DNA of 62,604 nt. It comes from an uncultured Alistipes sp. (lineage in GTDB: Bacteria > Bacteroidota > Bacteroidia > Bacteroidales > Rikenellaceae). The notes beneath the pieces were generated by a model. It was given only the letters and a program-made list of their open reading frames with translations, did no database searches and had not been told where the DNA came from. A program made the translations under genes and the position numbers. Shown piece after piece: positions 53,689 to 61,326 of this stretch (within the stretch, counting starts at the first letter, position 1; every line of letters begins with the position of its first letter). Where the stretch lies: positions 1-62,604 of the forward strand of contig CANQGQ010000015.1 in NCBI GenBank assembly GCA_947623305.1, written 5' to 3'.

Positions 53689-54621
53689 TTAGAATTCAAA
53701 AATACGCGAAATCGCCGAATCTTCCAAATTTTTATTGATGCGGGCCAGGCCGCTGCGGGTGAGCGGCGTCTCGCCCAACTGTTCGGCGAATTGCGCTTCC
53801 GTCATCGACCGCCACGCTTCCGGCCCTGCGGCCAGCGGATCGAATACGGGATCGAAGGCCGGATGGGAGTGCTGCGGGGCCTGCCGATTGTAGGGACAGC
53901 AGCTCTGGCATTCGTCGCATCCGAAAATCCAGCCGTGCAGGTCGACTTGCGTCGTAGGTTCGCGTTCGACGGTATGACAAGAGATGCAGCGGTTCGTGTC
54001 GATGACGTGCGGCGCGACGATGGCCTCCGTCGGGCAGTGCTCCATGCAGGCACGGCACGTCCCGCATCGCGACCCTTCGAACGGCGTGTCGTAAGCGTCG
54101 GCTTCGTCGCAGAGGAGCAATTCGCCCAACAGCACGAACGAACCGTATTGCGGCGTAATCAACAGCGATTGCCGTCCGATCCAGCCTAAACCGGCCTCGA
54201 CGGCCAATCGCTTTTCGGCCAGCGGCGCTGTATCGACGAATGCCCGTCCTTCCAAATTCGGATGCCGGTCGCGCAAGGCGGCGAACAACTGTTGCAGCAT
54301 GGCTCGGATAGACGTGTGATAGTCCTTGTTGCAGGCATAGGAGGCCACTTTGGTGCGCCAGTCGGGCGGATAGCCTTCGCTGAACCTGTTTTTGTAGGCC
54401 ACGGCGCAGACGACGGCCGTGCGTGCCTGTTTCACCAATCGCCGCGGGTCGAATCGTTTTTCGGCGTTGCGCTCCATGTATCCCAACGACGATTGATAAC
54501 CGTGTTGCAGCCAGTCGCGGAATTGCGCTTCGTTATCGGCGAAGTGCCGGCATCGAGCGACCCCGCAAAGATCGAATCCCGCGTCGTCGGCGCATTTTTT
54601 TATGTCGAAAAGGTCGAGCAT
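53689..54621 (-). CDS. queG: Epoxyqueuosine reductase, 310 aa
   Basis: The cobalamin-binding/catalytic part contains RTAVVCAVAYKNRFSEGYP and FVDTAPLAEKRLAVEAGLGWIGRQSLLI. Two 4Fe-4S sites follow as CGTCRACMEHCPTEA and CISCHTVE with CDECQSCCPYN. It performs the last step of queuosine synthesis on tRNA. The ATG at 54621 is preferred; a start 13 codons upstream is possible. Confidence 0.95.
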   Translation of the reverse strand: MLDLFDIKKCADDAGFDLCGVARCRHFADNEAQFRDWLQHGYQSSLGYMERNAEKRFDPRRLVKQARTAVVCAVAYKNRFSEGYPPDWRTKVASYACNKDYHTSIRAMLQQLFAALRDRHPNLEGRAFVDTAPLAEKRLAVEAGLGWIGRQSLLITPQYGSFVLLGELLLCDEADAYDTPFEGSRCGTCRACMEHCPTEAIVAPHVIDTNRCISCHTVEREPTTQVDLHGWIFGCDECQSCCPYNRQAPQHSHPAFDPVFDPLAAGPEAWRSMTEAQFAEQLGETPLTRSGLARINKNLEDSAISRIFEF

Positions 54622-54687
54622 GGCCTCGAATCCGTTTGATTTTGGACGATTTTGCTCCAAAAATAGTGTTTTTTAGCCGAATTATCG

Positions 54688-54695
54688 TAATTTTG
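54688..54695 (+). promoter_or_regulatory. Promoter of the acyl-CoA synthetase gene (-7 TAATTTTG)
   Basis: TAATTTTG stands 43 bases before the ATG at 54739, in the divergent gap with queG. Confidence 0.5.
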
Positions 54696-54738
54696 CATTC
54701 GATTTCCCGTTTCTATTACGGAACAAATAAGACGAATT

Positions 54739-56391
54739 ATGACGAGCAAAACACTTTGCGAGCTGGCTCGCAACAGCGTTGAGAAATATGCGTCGCAAGT
54801 CGCGTTTTCGATGTTCAACGGCGAAGAGGTTACCTATGCCGAAGCCGGACGGCGGATGCTCAAAGTGCAGAATCTGTTGACCGGAGCGGGGCTCGAACCC
54901 GGCGACAAAGTGGCGTTGCTGAGCAGCAGCATGCCCAACTGGGGAATCGGTTATTTCGCTGTCGTGTCGGCCGGTATGGTGGCCGTGCCGATTCTGCCCG
55001 ACTTCTCGACCGAAGAGCTCGATATGATTATCGAACATTCCGAAGCGAAGGCGCTGCTGGTCTCCGACAAACTGTTTACCAAATTGTCGAAAAGTACGAT
55101 CGGTCGGCTCGATATCGTGATCCGAACCAAGAATCTGGGGGTCATTTCGCAGCGGGTGCGCCGGCAGGGCCGGACGGCTGTCCCGAAACCCGAAGATACG
55201 GCGGCGATCATCTATACGTCGGGCACGACGTCGAGTCCGAAAGGCGTGATGCTTTCCCATGCGGCGTTGTGCGCACAGGCCCGTATCTTCGAACAGATGC
55301 TGCCGGTCGGCGCCGACGACGTTTTTCTATCGGTGCTGCCCCTGTCGCACACCTACGAATGTTCCATCGGGATGATCTATCCCTTTGCGATGGGCTCGCG
55401 GGTCGCTTATCTCGACCGTCCGCCCACAGCGGCCGTGCTGATGCCTGCTTTGCGGGAGGTGCGGCCTACGGTGATGTTGATCGTGCCGTTGATCATCGAA
55501 AAGATCTACCGCAGCCAGATTCAGGCCAAATTCAACTCCAACGCATGCTGGCGCACGATGTACCGCGTCGGATTCGTCCGCCGCTATTTGCATCGCATCG
55601 CGGGAAAGAAATTATTGAAACTTTTCGGACGGCGTTTGCGTTTTCTGGGGATCGGCGGGGCGAAACTCGATCGTGCGACCGAACAGTTCCTTTTGGAAGC
55701 GAAGGTGCCCTACGGAATCGGTTACGGACTGACCGAAACCGCTCCGTTGTTGGCCGGTGCCACGCCCGACATCGTTCGTTTGGGCTCGACGGGGCCGGTG
55801 GTTCCCGGGGCGCAGTTGCGTTTGGAGAACGTCAATCCCGAAACGCATCAGGGCGAAATCGTCGCTCTCTCGCCGAGCGTCATGCAGGGCTATTTCAAGA
55901 ATCCCGAAGCGACCGCAGCGGCTTTCACGGCCGACGGTTGGTTCCGCACGGGCGATTTGGGCGAATTCGATGCCGACGGCTGGCTCTACATCAAAGGGCG
56001 TCTGAAAAACATGATCGTGGGCCCGGGCGGCGAGAACATCTATCCGGAGGACATCGAGAGCGTGCTCAATTCGCACGTCTTCATCACGGATTCGATCGTT
56101 ACGGAGCAGGAGGGCCATCTGGTGGCGCTCGTGCACTTCAATCGGGATGAAATCGAGGCGACGCTCGACAATTGGCGCGAGCAGTGGGCGAACAAGCGCG
56201 AAGCTTGGGAAGCCAAAACCGAACAGCTGAAAAAGGAGATTTTGGAGTTCGTGAATGCCAAAGTCAGTCGGTTTTCGCGCATTTCGGAGGTGGTCGAGGA
56301 GAAAGAGGACTTCATAAAGACCCCGACGCTGAAAATCCGCCGCTTCCTTTACAATAACCGGAAAAAAGAGAAGAAGGTCGCGAACGAATGA
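54739..56391 (+). CDS. AMP-forming acyl-CoA synthetase (FadD-like), 550 aa
   Basis: The adenylation motifs are complete: IIYTSGTTSSPKGVMLSH, GIGGAKLD, YGIGYGLTETAPLL, GWFRTGDLGEFDADGWLYIKGR and a C-terminal Lys region (DFIKTPTLKIRRFLY). It activates fatty or other carboxylic acids to CoA thioesters. The enzyme is shorter than E. coli FadD-type long-chain relatives of Bacteroidetes (~600 aa), so the substrate is uncertain. Confidence 0.9.
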   Translation: MTSKTLCELARNSVEKYASQVAFSMFNGEEVTYAEAGRRMLKVQNLLTGAGLEPGDKVALLSSSMPNWGIGYFAVVSAGMVAVPILPDFSTEELDMIIEHSEAKALLVSDKLFTKLSKSTIGRLDIVIRTKNLGVISQRVRRQGRTAVPKPEDTAAIIYTSGTTSSPKGVMLSHAALCAQARIFEQMLPVGADDVFLSVLPLSHTYECSIGMIYPFAMGSRVAYLDRPPTAAVLMPALREVRPTVMLIVPLIIEKIYRSQIQAKFNSNACWRTMYRVGFVRRYLHRIAGKKLLKLFGRRLRFLGIGGAKLDRATEQFLLEAKVPYGIGYGLTETAPLLAGATPDIVRLGSTGPVVPGAQLRLENVNPETHQGEIVALSPSVMQGYFKNPEATAAAFTADGWFRTGDLGEFDADGWLYIKGRLKNMIVGPGGENIYPEDIESVLNSHVFITDSIVTEQEGHLVALVHFNRDEIEATLDNWREQWANKREAWEAKTEQLKKEILEFVNAKVSRFSRISEVVEEKEDFIKTPTLKIRRFLYNNRKKEKKVANE

Positions 56392-56408
56392 TCGGCGCGT
56401 CGCGATAT

Positions 56409-56444
56409 GACGAGGGCCGTCCGATATGTCGGACGGCCCTCGTC
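56409..56444 (+). terminator. Hairpin after the acyl-CoA synthetase gene
   Basis: GACGAGGGCCGTCC pairs perfectly with GGACGGCCCTCGTC. The T-run is weak; it lies between convergent genes. Confidence 0.65.
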
Positions 56445-56470
56445 GTTGCAGTCAGGAAACGGTATTTCCC

Positions 56471-56752
56471 TTACTTAATATAACTTTTCAACGCATCCAC
56501 ATATTCTGCGAACGCATCGCGGCCGACTTCGGTGATCCGGCAGACGGTGCGGGGCATCTTGCCCCGAAAGCCCTTTTCGATGCCGATGTAACCCGCTTTG
56601 GCGAGTTTGTCCAGCTGCACCGACAGATTGCCCGCCGTCGCACCGGTCTGTTCGCGCAGATAGACGAAATCGGCGCTCTCGACCCCGATCAGAATCGACA
56701 TGACGGCCAATCGCAGTTCGGAGTGCAGCAGGGGATTCAGTTCCTTAAACAT
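56471..56752 (-). CDS. Winged-helix transcriptional regulator (HTH_34/MarR-like), 93 aa
   Basis: LHSELRLAVMSILIGVESADFVYLREQTGATAGNLSVQLDKLAKAGYIGIEK is a winged helix in which GNLSVQLDKL is the recognition helix; RTVCRITEVGRDAFAEYVDAL closes the fold. Such short regulators in Bacteroidetes sit next to membrane proteins, which they may regulate. The gene overlaps the preceding membrane-protein gene by 8 bases, so the pair is translationally linked. Confidence 0.88.
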   Translation of the reverse strand: MFKELNPLLHSELRLAVMSILIGVESADFVYLREQTGATAGNLSVQLDKLAKAGYIGIEKGFRGKMPRTVCRITEVGRDAFAEYVDALKSYIK

Positions 56753-57377
56753 GGTGCTGTTTCGCTTGGCGGTTCGACCGATAGCACAGGATATGTCCCG
56801 GTATGATCATCATCGCGGTGAACGCCACGATGAACAGGGCCGCATTCGCGGCGTTGTCGCGTACGATCAGAAAGAGCGGCGCGAGGGCGATGCAGACGAA
56901 TCCGCCGACGGTCGAGGGCGTGAATCGGCATACCAGCCCCGTGAGTGCGCAGCCGATGCCCATCAACAGTACGATCAGAAAGAATATGGGTATGCGGAGC
57001 GAGGTCGTAATGCAGGTGCAGGTGAGTACGAATGCGGCGATGCCTAAGACCAGCCAGATTTGTCCGATTACGCGGTCGATGATCGTGCGGACGCTCCCTT
57101 CGGCGGGATGCTTGCGCAGTGCGAGCGTCATTCCGAGCCAACCGCACAAAGGCAGCCCGAACCAGAGCCAGGCCCAACGAACGTCGTGCGTCCAGGCGAA
57201 GGCGGCATAGAAGGCCAGCGTGAATGCAACGGTCAGATACCCCCAAATCAGAAAGGGCCATCCGGCTTTGCTTTCCATTCGGTTGCGGGTCGTTTCGATC
57301 ATGCGGTTGATGAGCGCCAGGCTTTCGGCGGCATTCAGTTCACGATTTTCCAGCGGGGTGTTTTTCTGTTTTTCCAT
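56745..57377 (-). CDS. Membrane protein coupled to the winged-helix regulator, 210 aa
   Basis: A hydrophilic N-terminus (1-40, ALINRMIETTRNRMES) is followed by five to six membrane helices (FLIWGYLTVAFTLAFYAAF; WLWFGLPLCGWLGMTLAL; IWLVLGIAAFVLTCTCITT; FFLIVLLMGIGCALTGLV; FVCIALAPLFLIV; ALFIVAFTAMMIIPG). The function is unknown; the architecture is common upstream of small winged-helix regulators in this phylum. Confidence 0.78.
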   Translation of the reverse strand: MEKQKNTPLENRELNAAESLALINRMIETTRNRMESKAGWPFLIWGYLTVAFTLAFYAAFAWTHDVRWAWLWFGLPLCGWLGMTLALRKHPAEGSVRTIIDRVIGQIWLVLGIAAFVLTCTCITTSLRIPIFFLIVLLMGIGCALTGLVCRFTPSTVGGFVCIALAPLFLIVRDNAANAALFIVAFTAMMIIPGHILCYRSNRQAKQHHV

Positions 57378-57404
57378 AAGTGTACGGGTGTTTGATGGTG
57401 GGTT

Positions 57405-57632
57405 TTACTTGGTATCGTCGCAGGTCGGTTCTTCGTCGCATCCGAAGTAGCGGAACAGCACCGACAGCAGCAGGTCGAGCCCCCAACCGCCGGCGACCCA
57501 CGCCACCCACCAATAGTGGGGCGACGTGTAGAGGTTGACGAAGAACAGGAAAAGGCAAATGACGACATAACGGATGGCCTGTCGTTTGAGCCGGATGTTG
57601 CCACGGGCAACGGAAGCAGTTGTTTTCATCAT
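57405..57632 (-). CDS. 2TM-domain membrane protein, 75 aa
   Basis: ARGNIRLKRQAIRYVVICLFLFFVNLYTSPHYWWVAWVAGGWGLDLLLSVLF fits the 2TM domain: a basic entry helix, two membrane helices and an aromatic loop between. Two adjacent ATG codons (57632 and 57629) are possible starts; longer in-frame starts lack support. It heads a three-gene run with the 210-aa membrane protein and the regulator. Confidence 0.72.
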   Translation of the reverse strand: MMKTTASVARGNIRLKRQAIRYVVICLFLFFVNLYTSPHYWWVAWVAGGWGLDLLLSVLFRYFGCDEEPTCDDTK

Positions 57633-57692
57633 GCGTGTTTTTTGTGGGTTGTGGAAAATCCCCGGTTCGTTCATTTTCATGCACCTTTTCTC

Positions 57693-57737
57693 GCCTCGGC
57701 ATAGCTCGAACAGGTTCGGCTCTGCGCTCGGCTTATC
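57693..57737 (+). repeat. Dispersed promoter-linked repeat, copy 2
   Basis: GCCTCGGCATAGCTC, a spacer and TTCGGCTCTGCGCTCGGCTTATCG correspond block by block to 27687-27733. The promoter -7 box that follows copy 1 is not preserved here. Confidence 0.55.
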
Positions 57738-57759
57738 GAAAAGATTCTTATTTCTGCTA

Positions 57760-57767
57760 CAAATATA
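57760..57767 (-). promoter_or_regulatory. Promoter of the 2TM-membrane-regulator run (-7 TATATTTG)
   Basis: On the minus strand TTTGG, 19 bases and TATATTTG form a near-consensus promoter about 130 bases before the ATG. Confidence 0.65.
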
Positions 57768-57775
57768 AAGTAGTT

Positions 57776-58087
57776 TATTTTATAAACCAAATTTTCAATG
57801 AAAAAAATCGAGCGGATGCGAACGGTTCGATGAACTGTTGATCTGGAATCCATGCACCGGCTTTCTCTCGAGCGGTTTTTAGAAGAAGGCGGCGGATAAA
57901 AAGGTGATTATATAGAACGGCTTTCCAAAACCGTATCACCTCGCGAGCTTTGACGGAAGCCCCTCCCAAGGGAGAGGTTTGGGGCGGGGCAAAACTGAAT
58001 ACGCGGCTTCGCCGCGAGCGGTACGATCGTCGGCAAGGTAAATCCGTTCGTCAACGCGATTCGGTGTAGAGCTGCACATCGTTACCT
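57776..58087. other. Gene-free intergenic stretch with dispersed repeat
   Basis: No gene is visible. The right half (57956-58086) is the first copy of the ~130-base intergenic repeat listed separately. Confidence 0.6.
57956..58086. repeat. Intergenic dispersed repeat, copy A
   Basis: It begins GAAGCCCCTCCCAAGGGAGA, runs through CGCGGCTTCGCCGCGAGCG and ends around CAACGCGATTCGGTGT. It aligns with 60361-60491 over about 130 bases at roughly three-quarters identity by eye. Both copies end at the terminator of a minus-strand gene. Confidence 0.75.
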
Positions 58088-58121
58088 AAAAAAAGTCCTG
58101 CTCGTCGAGCAGGACTTTTTT
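58088..58121 (-). terminator. Terminator of the TPR gene
   Basis: AAAAAAAGTCCTGCTCG and its reverse complement surround a two-base centre: a strong hairpin flanked by A- and T-runs. Confidence 0.9.
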
Positions 58122-58142
58122 GTTTGTCCGAATTAATGAAAC

Positions 58143-59075
58143 TTATTTCGAGAGTTCGGCCACGGCGGCCTTTGCATTCTCGGCGTTCGGACCCGTGGTT
58201 ACCTTGTTGAATGCTGCGATGGCCTGCGGTTTCATCTCCTTGGCGTTGTAGGCGGCCCCCAACAGATAGTACATCTGGCTCTTGTCCTCCGGATTGACTT
58301 GCGCTTCGGCAGCGGCCTCGCCCAGCTCGATTACTTTGTCGTAATCCTTTTTGCCGGCGTAGGCCTGCAACCGGACGCTCAATGCCAGAGCGCTCGACGG
58401 ATTCTTCTCCAGCATCTCGTCGGCCATCTTGATGATTCCGTCAAAATCGTTGGCCGCCTGCATCTTGGCTACCTGATTGTTCGTGTAGAGCGTCATCATC
58501 TCCTGGGCTTTAGCAATCGCCTCGCCGTATTTTTCGGGATTCATGGCTGCGATGCTTTCATATACCTCCATGCCCTTCACGTAGTCGCCCGATTCGCAGT
58601 AGCTCATCGCCAAGTTGAGCGCCATCTCCGTGTTGCGCGGATTGGCCGCATAGCCTTTGGCGAAGATCGCGGCGGCCGTTGCGTAATCCTTGTTGTTGTA
58701 GGCCATACCGCCCTGTACCTGATAGACTTTCGACAGGACGTTGTTGATCTTGTTGACGCGGGATTCATCGCCGAATTGTTCGGCCAGTTCGGCGGCCTTG
58801 GTCAGCTGTGCGGTAGCTTCGTCGAAGTTCTTCTTCGCGGCAGCCATTTGACCCATGTATTGGTAGCAAATCGGCAGGTATTGTTTTGCCTTGGCCGTTA
58901 CTTCGTCGGCGCCTTCGCTGTCTTGGGCGATGATCTCTTCGAATTTGGCGGCAGCGCCCGTGAAATCTTTGTTCTGATAAGCCGACGCACCTTCATTGAA
59001 AAGAGCCGAAAGGTCTTGCGCCGAGAGCGACATCGTCGCTAAGAAGGTTGCGATCAATACGAGTAACTTTTTCAT
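58143..59075 (-). CDS. Periplasmic TPR protein, 310 aa
   Basis: A signal peptide ends at about residue 19 (MSLSAQDL). At least six TPR-like units follow (LFNEGASAYQNKDFTGAAAKFEEII; GGMAYNNKDYATAAAIFAKGYAANP; YYLLGAAYNAKEMKPQAIAAF). The Ala content is high. It is a scaffold or protein-binding protein of unknown partner. The ATG at 59075 starts the signal peptide. Confidence 0.85.
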   Translation of the reverse strand: MKKLLVLIATFLATMSLSAQDLSALFNEGASAYQNKDFTGAAAKFEEIIAQDSEGADEVTAKAKQYLPICYQYMGQMAAAKKNFDEATAQLTKAAELAEQFGDESRVNKINNVLSKVYQVQGGMAYNNKDYATAAAIFAKGYAANPRNTEMALNLAMSYCESGDYVKGMEVYESIAAMNPEKYGEAIAKAQEMMTLYTNNQVAKMQAANDFDGIIKMADEMLEKNPSSALALSVRLQAYAGKKDYDKVIELGEAAAEAQVNPEDKSQMYYLLGAAYNAKEMKPQAIAAFNKVTTGPNAENAKAAVAELSK

Positions 59076-59203
59076 TTTCGTGATGTTGATTTGTTTACGT
59101 GTTGTCGGTTTATTATGTTTTATCAAAAAATCGGTTCCGGACATCAGCAAGGTCGGTCGCGATTCTCCGCAAAATTAATAAATATATTTAGATATTGCAA
59201 AAT

Positions 59204-59650
59204 CTACGCCCGCAAGCTCTCGAAAAAGGTTTTTATTAAGAGGCTGCATTCTTCTTGGAGGATGCCTCGTACTACGGTCGTTTTCGGATGAAAAACCTGT
59301 TCGGAATAGCATCGGTAGCCGCGTTTCGGGTCGTCGGCGCCCCAGACGACCCGGCCGATCTGCGCCCAGCCGATGGCTCCGGCACACATGATGCACGGTT
59401 CGACCGTAACGTACAACGTGCAATTTTTCAGATATTTGCCGCCGATGGTCGAGGCGGCGGCCGTCAGCGCCTGCATCTCGGCATGGGCCGTTGGATCGTC
59501 GAGCGTCTCGACCAGATTGTGTCCCCGCCCGACCACGGCACCGTTCGCCACGATGATCGCCCCGATCGGAACTTCCTGTTGTTCCAGCGCTTTGCGGGCC
59601 TCGTTCAGTGCGAGCCGCATGAATTTTTCGTCGGTCTGTTGCTGCGTCAT
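59204..59650 (-). CDS. tadA: tRNA-specific adenosine deaminase, 148 aa
   Basis: The zinc site is seen as DDPTAHAEMQAL (His and catalytic Glu) and VEPCIMCAGAI (two Cys). VPIGAIIVANGAVVGRGHN and the C-terminal LLIKTFFESLR fit TadA, which makes inosine at position 34 of tRNA-Arg. It diverges from the DUF3127 gene. Confidence 0.93.
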   Translation of the reverse strand: MTQQQTDEKFMRLALNEARKALEQQEVPIGAIIVANGAVVGRGHNLVETLDDPTAHAEMQALTAAASTIGGKYLKNCTLYVTVEPCIMCAGAIGWAQIGRVVWGADDPKRGYRCYSEQVFHPKTTVVRGILQEECSLLIKTFFESLRA

Positions 59651-59676
59651 GGTGCTGATTTTTCCGCAAAAATAGC

Positions 59677-59684
59677 TATATTTG
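59677..59684 (+). promoter_or_regulatory. Promoter of the DUF3127 gene (-7 TATATTTG)
   Basis: TATATTTG lies 20 bases before the ATG at 59704. Confidence 0.6.
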
Positions 59685-59703
59685 TCGAACTAAATACAAC
59701 ATT

Positions 59704-60081
59704 ATGGAATTCGAAGGATCCGTTTATCGCATGTTGCCGTTGACGAAGGGCACGTCGGCCCGCGGCGAATGGCAGCGTCAGGATGTCGTTTTCGACATGC
59801 AGGATGGCAATTTCACGCGCAAAATTTGCGTAACTTTTTTCAATCGTCCGGACGACGTCGCCAAACTGAAAGAGGGGGCGACCTATCACGTTTCGGTCAA
59901 CATCGAATCGCGCGAATACAACGGACGATGGTATACCGATGTGCGCGCCTGGCGGTTGCAGCCCAAAGAGGTGGGTGCGCCGGTCGCTGCACCGATGCCC
60001 GACATGCCGCCGCTCGGCGAGGAACCGTCGTCTGCTTCGGAGCCTGTTGCGACCTCCGATGCCGACGATCTGCCGTTCTGA
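59704..60081 (+). CDS. DUF3127 OB-fold protein with SSB-like C-terminal tip, 125 aa
   Basis: EFEGSVYRMLPLTKGTSARGEWQRQDVVFD and KICVTFFNRPDDVAKLKEGATYHVSVNIESREYNGRWYTDVRAWRL form the DUF3127 domain, an OB-fold-like core related to single-strand binding proteins. A Pro/Ala/Ser linker leads to the last residues DADDLPF, the acidic-hydrophobic tip by which SSB recruits repair proteins. I infer single-stranded DNA binding. It stands alone with its own promoter and terminator. Confidence 0.85.
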   Translation: MEFEGSVYRMLPLTKGTSARGEWQRQDVVFDMQDGNFTRKICVTFFNRPDDVAKLKEGATYHVSVNIESREYNGRWYTDVRAWRLQPKEVGAPVAAPMPDMPPLGEEPSSASEPVATSDADDLPF

Positions 60082-60198
60082 GCAGGTGCGCAGCTCTGCC
60101 GCCGCTTTTGAAAGCGGTCCCGATGCGATGGAATGGTTTCGGTATTCTCCGATGCTTTCTTCGCTGCCGACTGTTTGAGCGGGTCAAAATAATAAAAA

Positions 60199-60249
60199 GC
60201 GGTTCTTTGAACCGCTGCGGGCCGAAGCTTCCGCCCGCAGCGGTTTTTT
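60199..60249 (+). terminator. Terminator of the DUF3127 gene, built from a dispersed repeat
   Basis: AACCGCTGCGGGC (60210-60222) pairs with GCCCGCAGCGGTT (60233-60245) followed by TTTT. The 5' part GCGGTTCTTTGAACCGC is an alternative smaller hairpin. The block recurs at 28047-28085. Confidence 0.75.
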
Positions 60250-60360
60250 GTTAGCGGCACCGAAGCTCACTTTGCTTTCGTAGCTATCCATGCCTTCCAA
60301 TCTTTCCTCCGCAGTCTTCGTCCCGCCGCCGGTTCCTTTTCAACCTTTCGGGTTCCGATC

Positions 60361-60491
60361 GAAGCCCCTCTCAAGGGAGGGGTTTAGGGTGGGGTCAAAT
60401 TTGCAAACGCGGCTTCGCCGCGAGCGCACGACCGACGGCCGTGAAAATACATTCGCCAACGCGATTCGGTTTAAAATCGTGTATAGCTACC
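60361..60491. repeat. Intergenic dispersed repeat, copy B
   Basis: GAAGCCCCTCTCAAGGGAGG through CGCGGCTTCGCCGCGAGCG to CAACGCGATTCGGTTT corresponds to 57956-58086. It fills most of the gap between the DUF3127 and rplT terminators. Confidence 0.75.
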
Positions 60492-60493
60492 AA

Positions 60494-60530
60494 ATAAAAG
60501 CGAGGACAACCCCAAAAAGGTCGTCCTCGC
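60494..60530 (-). terminator. Terminator of rplT
   Basis: On the minus strand GCGAGGAC-ACC pairs with GGT-GTCCTCGC and is followed by TTTTATTT. Confidence 0.8.
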
Positions 60531-60557
60531 CTGCTATAAAATCCTCCTTGCGGAGAA

Positions 60558-60902
60558 TTACTTAACCTGTTTAACGATTGCCTCGAATGCACTCGGCTCG
60601 TTCATTGCGAGGTCGGCCAGCACCTTGCGGTTCAGCACGATTCCTTTGGCGTTGAGTTTGCCGATGAATTGCGAATAGGTCATCCCGTAGGCGCGGACAC
60701 CGGCATTGATGCGGGTGATCCACAGCGAACGGAACGTCCGCTTCTTGAGTTGGCGGTGCGCATAAGCGAACTGCAACCCCTTTTCGACCGTGTTTTTCGC
60801 AACGGTCCATACGTTTCCCCTTGAACCAAAGTTGCCTTTGGCAAGTTTCAAAACTTTCTTTCTTCTTGCGCGAGACGCAACAGCATTGACTGAACGTGGC
60901 AT
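60558..60902 (-). CDS. rplT: 50S ribosomal protein L20, 114 aa
   Basis: [26 protein letters not shown]-type [33 protein letters not shown] and [21 protein letters not shown] are the full L20 sequence at normal length. It follows rpmI by about 98 bases in the conserved order. Confidence 0.97.
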   Translation of the reverse strand: MPRSVNAVASRARRKKVLKLAKGNFGSRGNVWTVAKNTVEKGLQFAYAHRQLKKRTFRSLWITRINAGVRAYGMTYSQFIGKLNAKGIVLNRKVLADLAMNEPSAFEAIVKQVK

Positions 60903-61000
60903 AATGTAAAGTTTTTGAAGAGCTCGCAGCGATGCGGTTCTCCCGCATTCTTTGGGGCTGTTCTGCTCCGGTTAATGAAAAATGGTTGCTTGCGGGCCGG

Positions 61001-61195
61001 TTATTTGACCAGCAGGCTCTTGATTTTGGCTTCGTCAGCCGCAGAAACGGTGCTCGAATAGCAGAGATTGCGTTTCTGTTTCGTCGTTTTTTTGGTCAGG
61101 ATGTGACTGTGATAAGCGTGTTGGCGCTTGATCTTTCCTGTGCCGGTGAAGGTAAAACGTTTCTTCGCCGCGGCATTGGTTTTCATTTTCGGCAT
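61001..61195 (-). CDS. rpmI: 50S ribosomal protein L35, 64 aa
   Basis: [44 protein letters not shown] is the complete L35 pattern. It is first in the rpmI-rplT unit from the promoter at 61230-61237. infC, the usual first gene of this operon, is not upstream. Confidence 0.97.
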   Translation of the reverse strand: MPKMKTNAAAKKRFTFTGTGKIKRQHAYHSHILTKKTTKQKRNLCYSSTVSAADEAKIKSLLVK

Positions 61196-61229
61196 TGTCG
61201 TAAACGGTTAATTAGTTAAACATAGCCTG

Positions 61230-61237
61230 CAAAGGTA
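61230..61237 (-). promoter_or_regulatory. Promoter of rpmI-rplT (-7 TACCTTTG)
   Basis: On the minus strand TACCTTTGC stands about 35 bases before the rpmI start. Confidence 0.65.
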
Positions 61238-61326
61238 ATCATTTTTTCGGAGATTGCAATTCGCAGGCTCGATTATCTGTGTAAACTGTCCGGTTCGTCG
61301 GTATATGCGGTCGCAGTGGAACGCCG

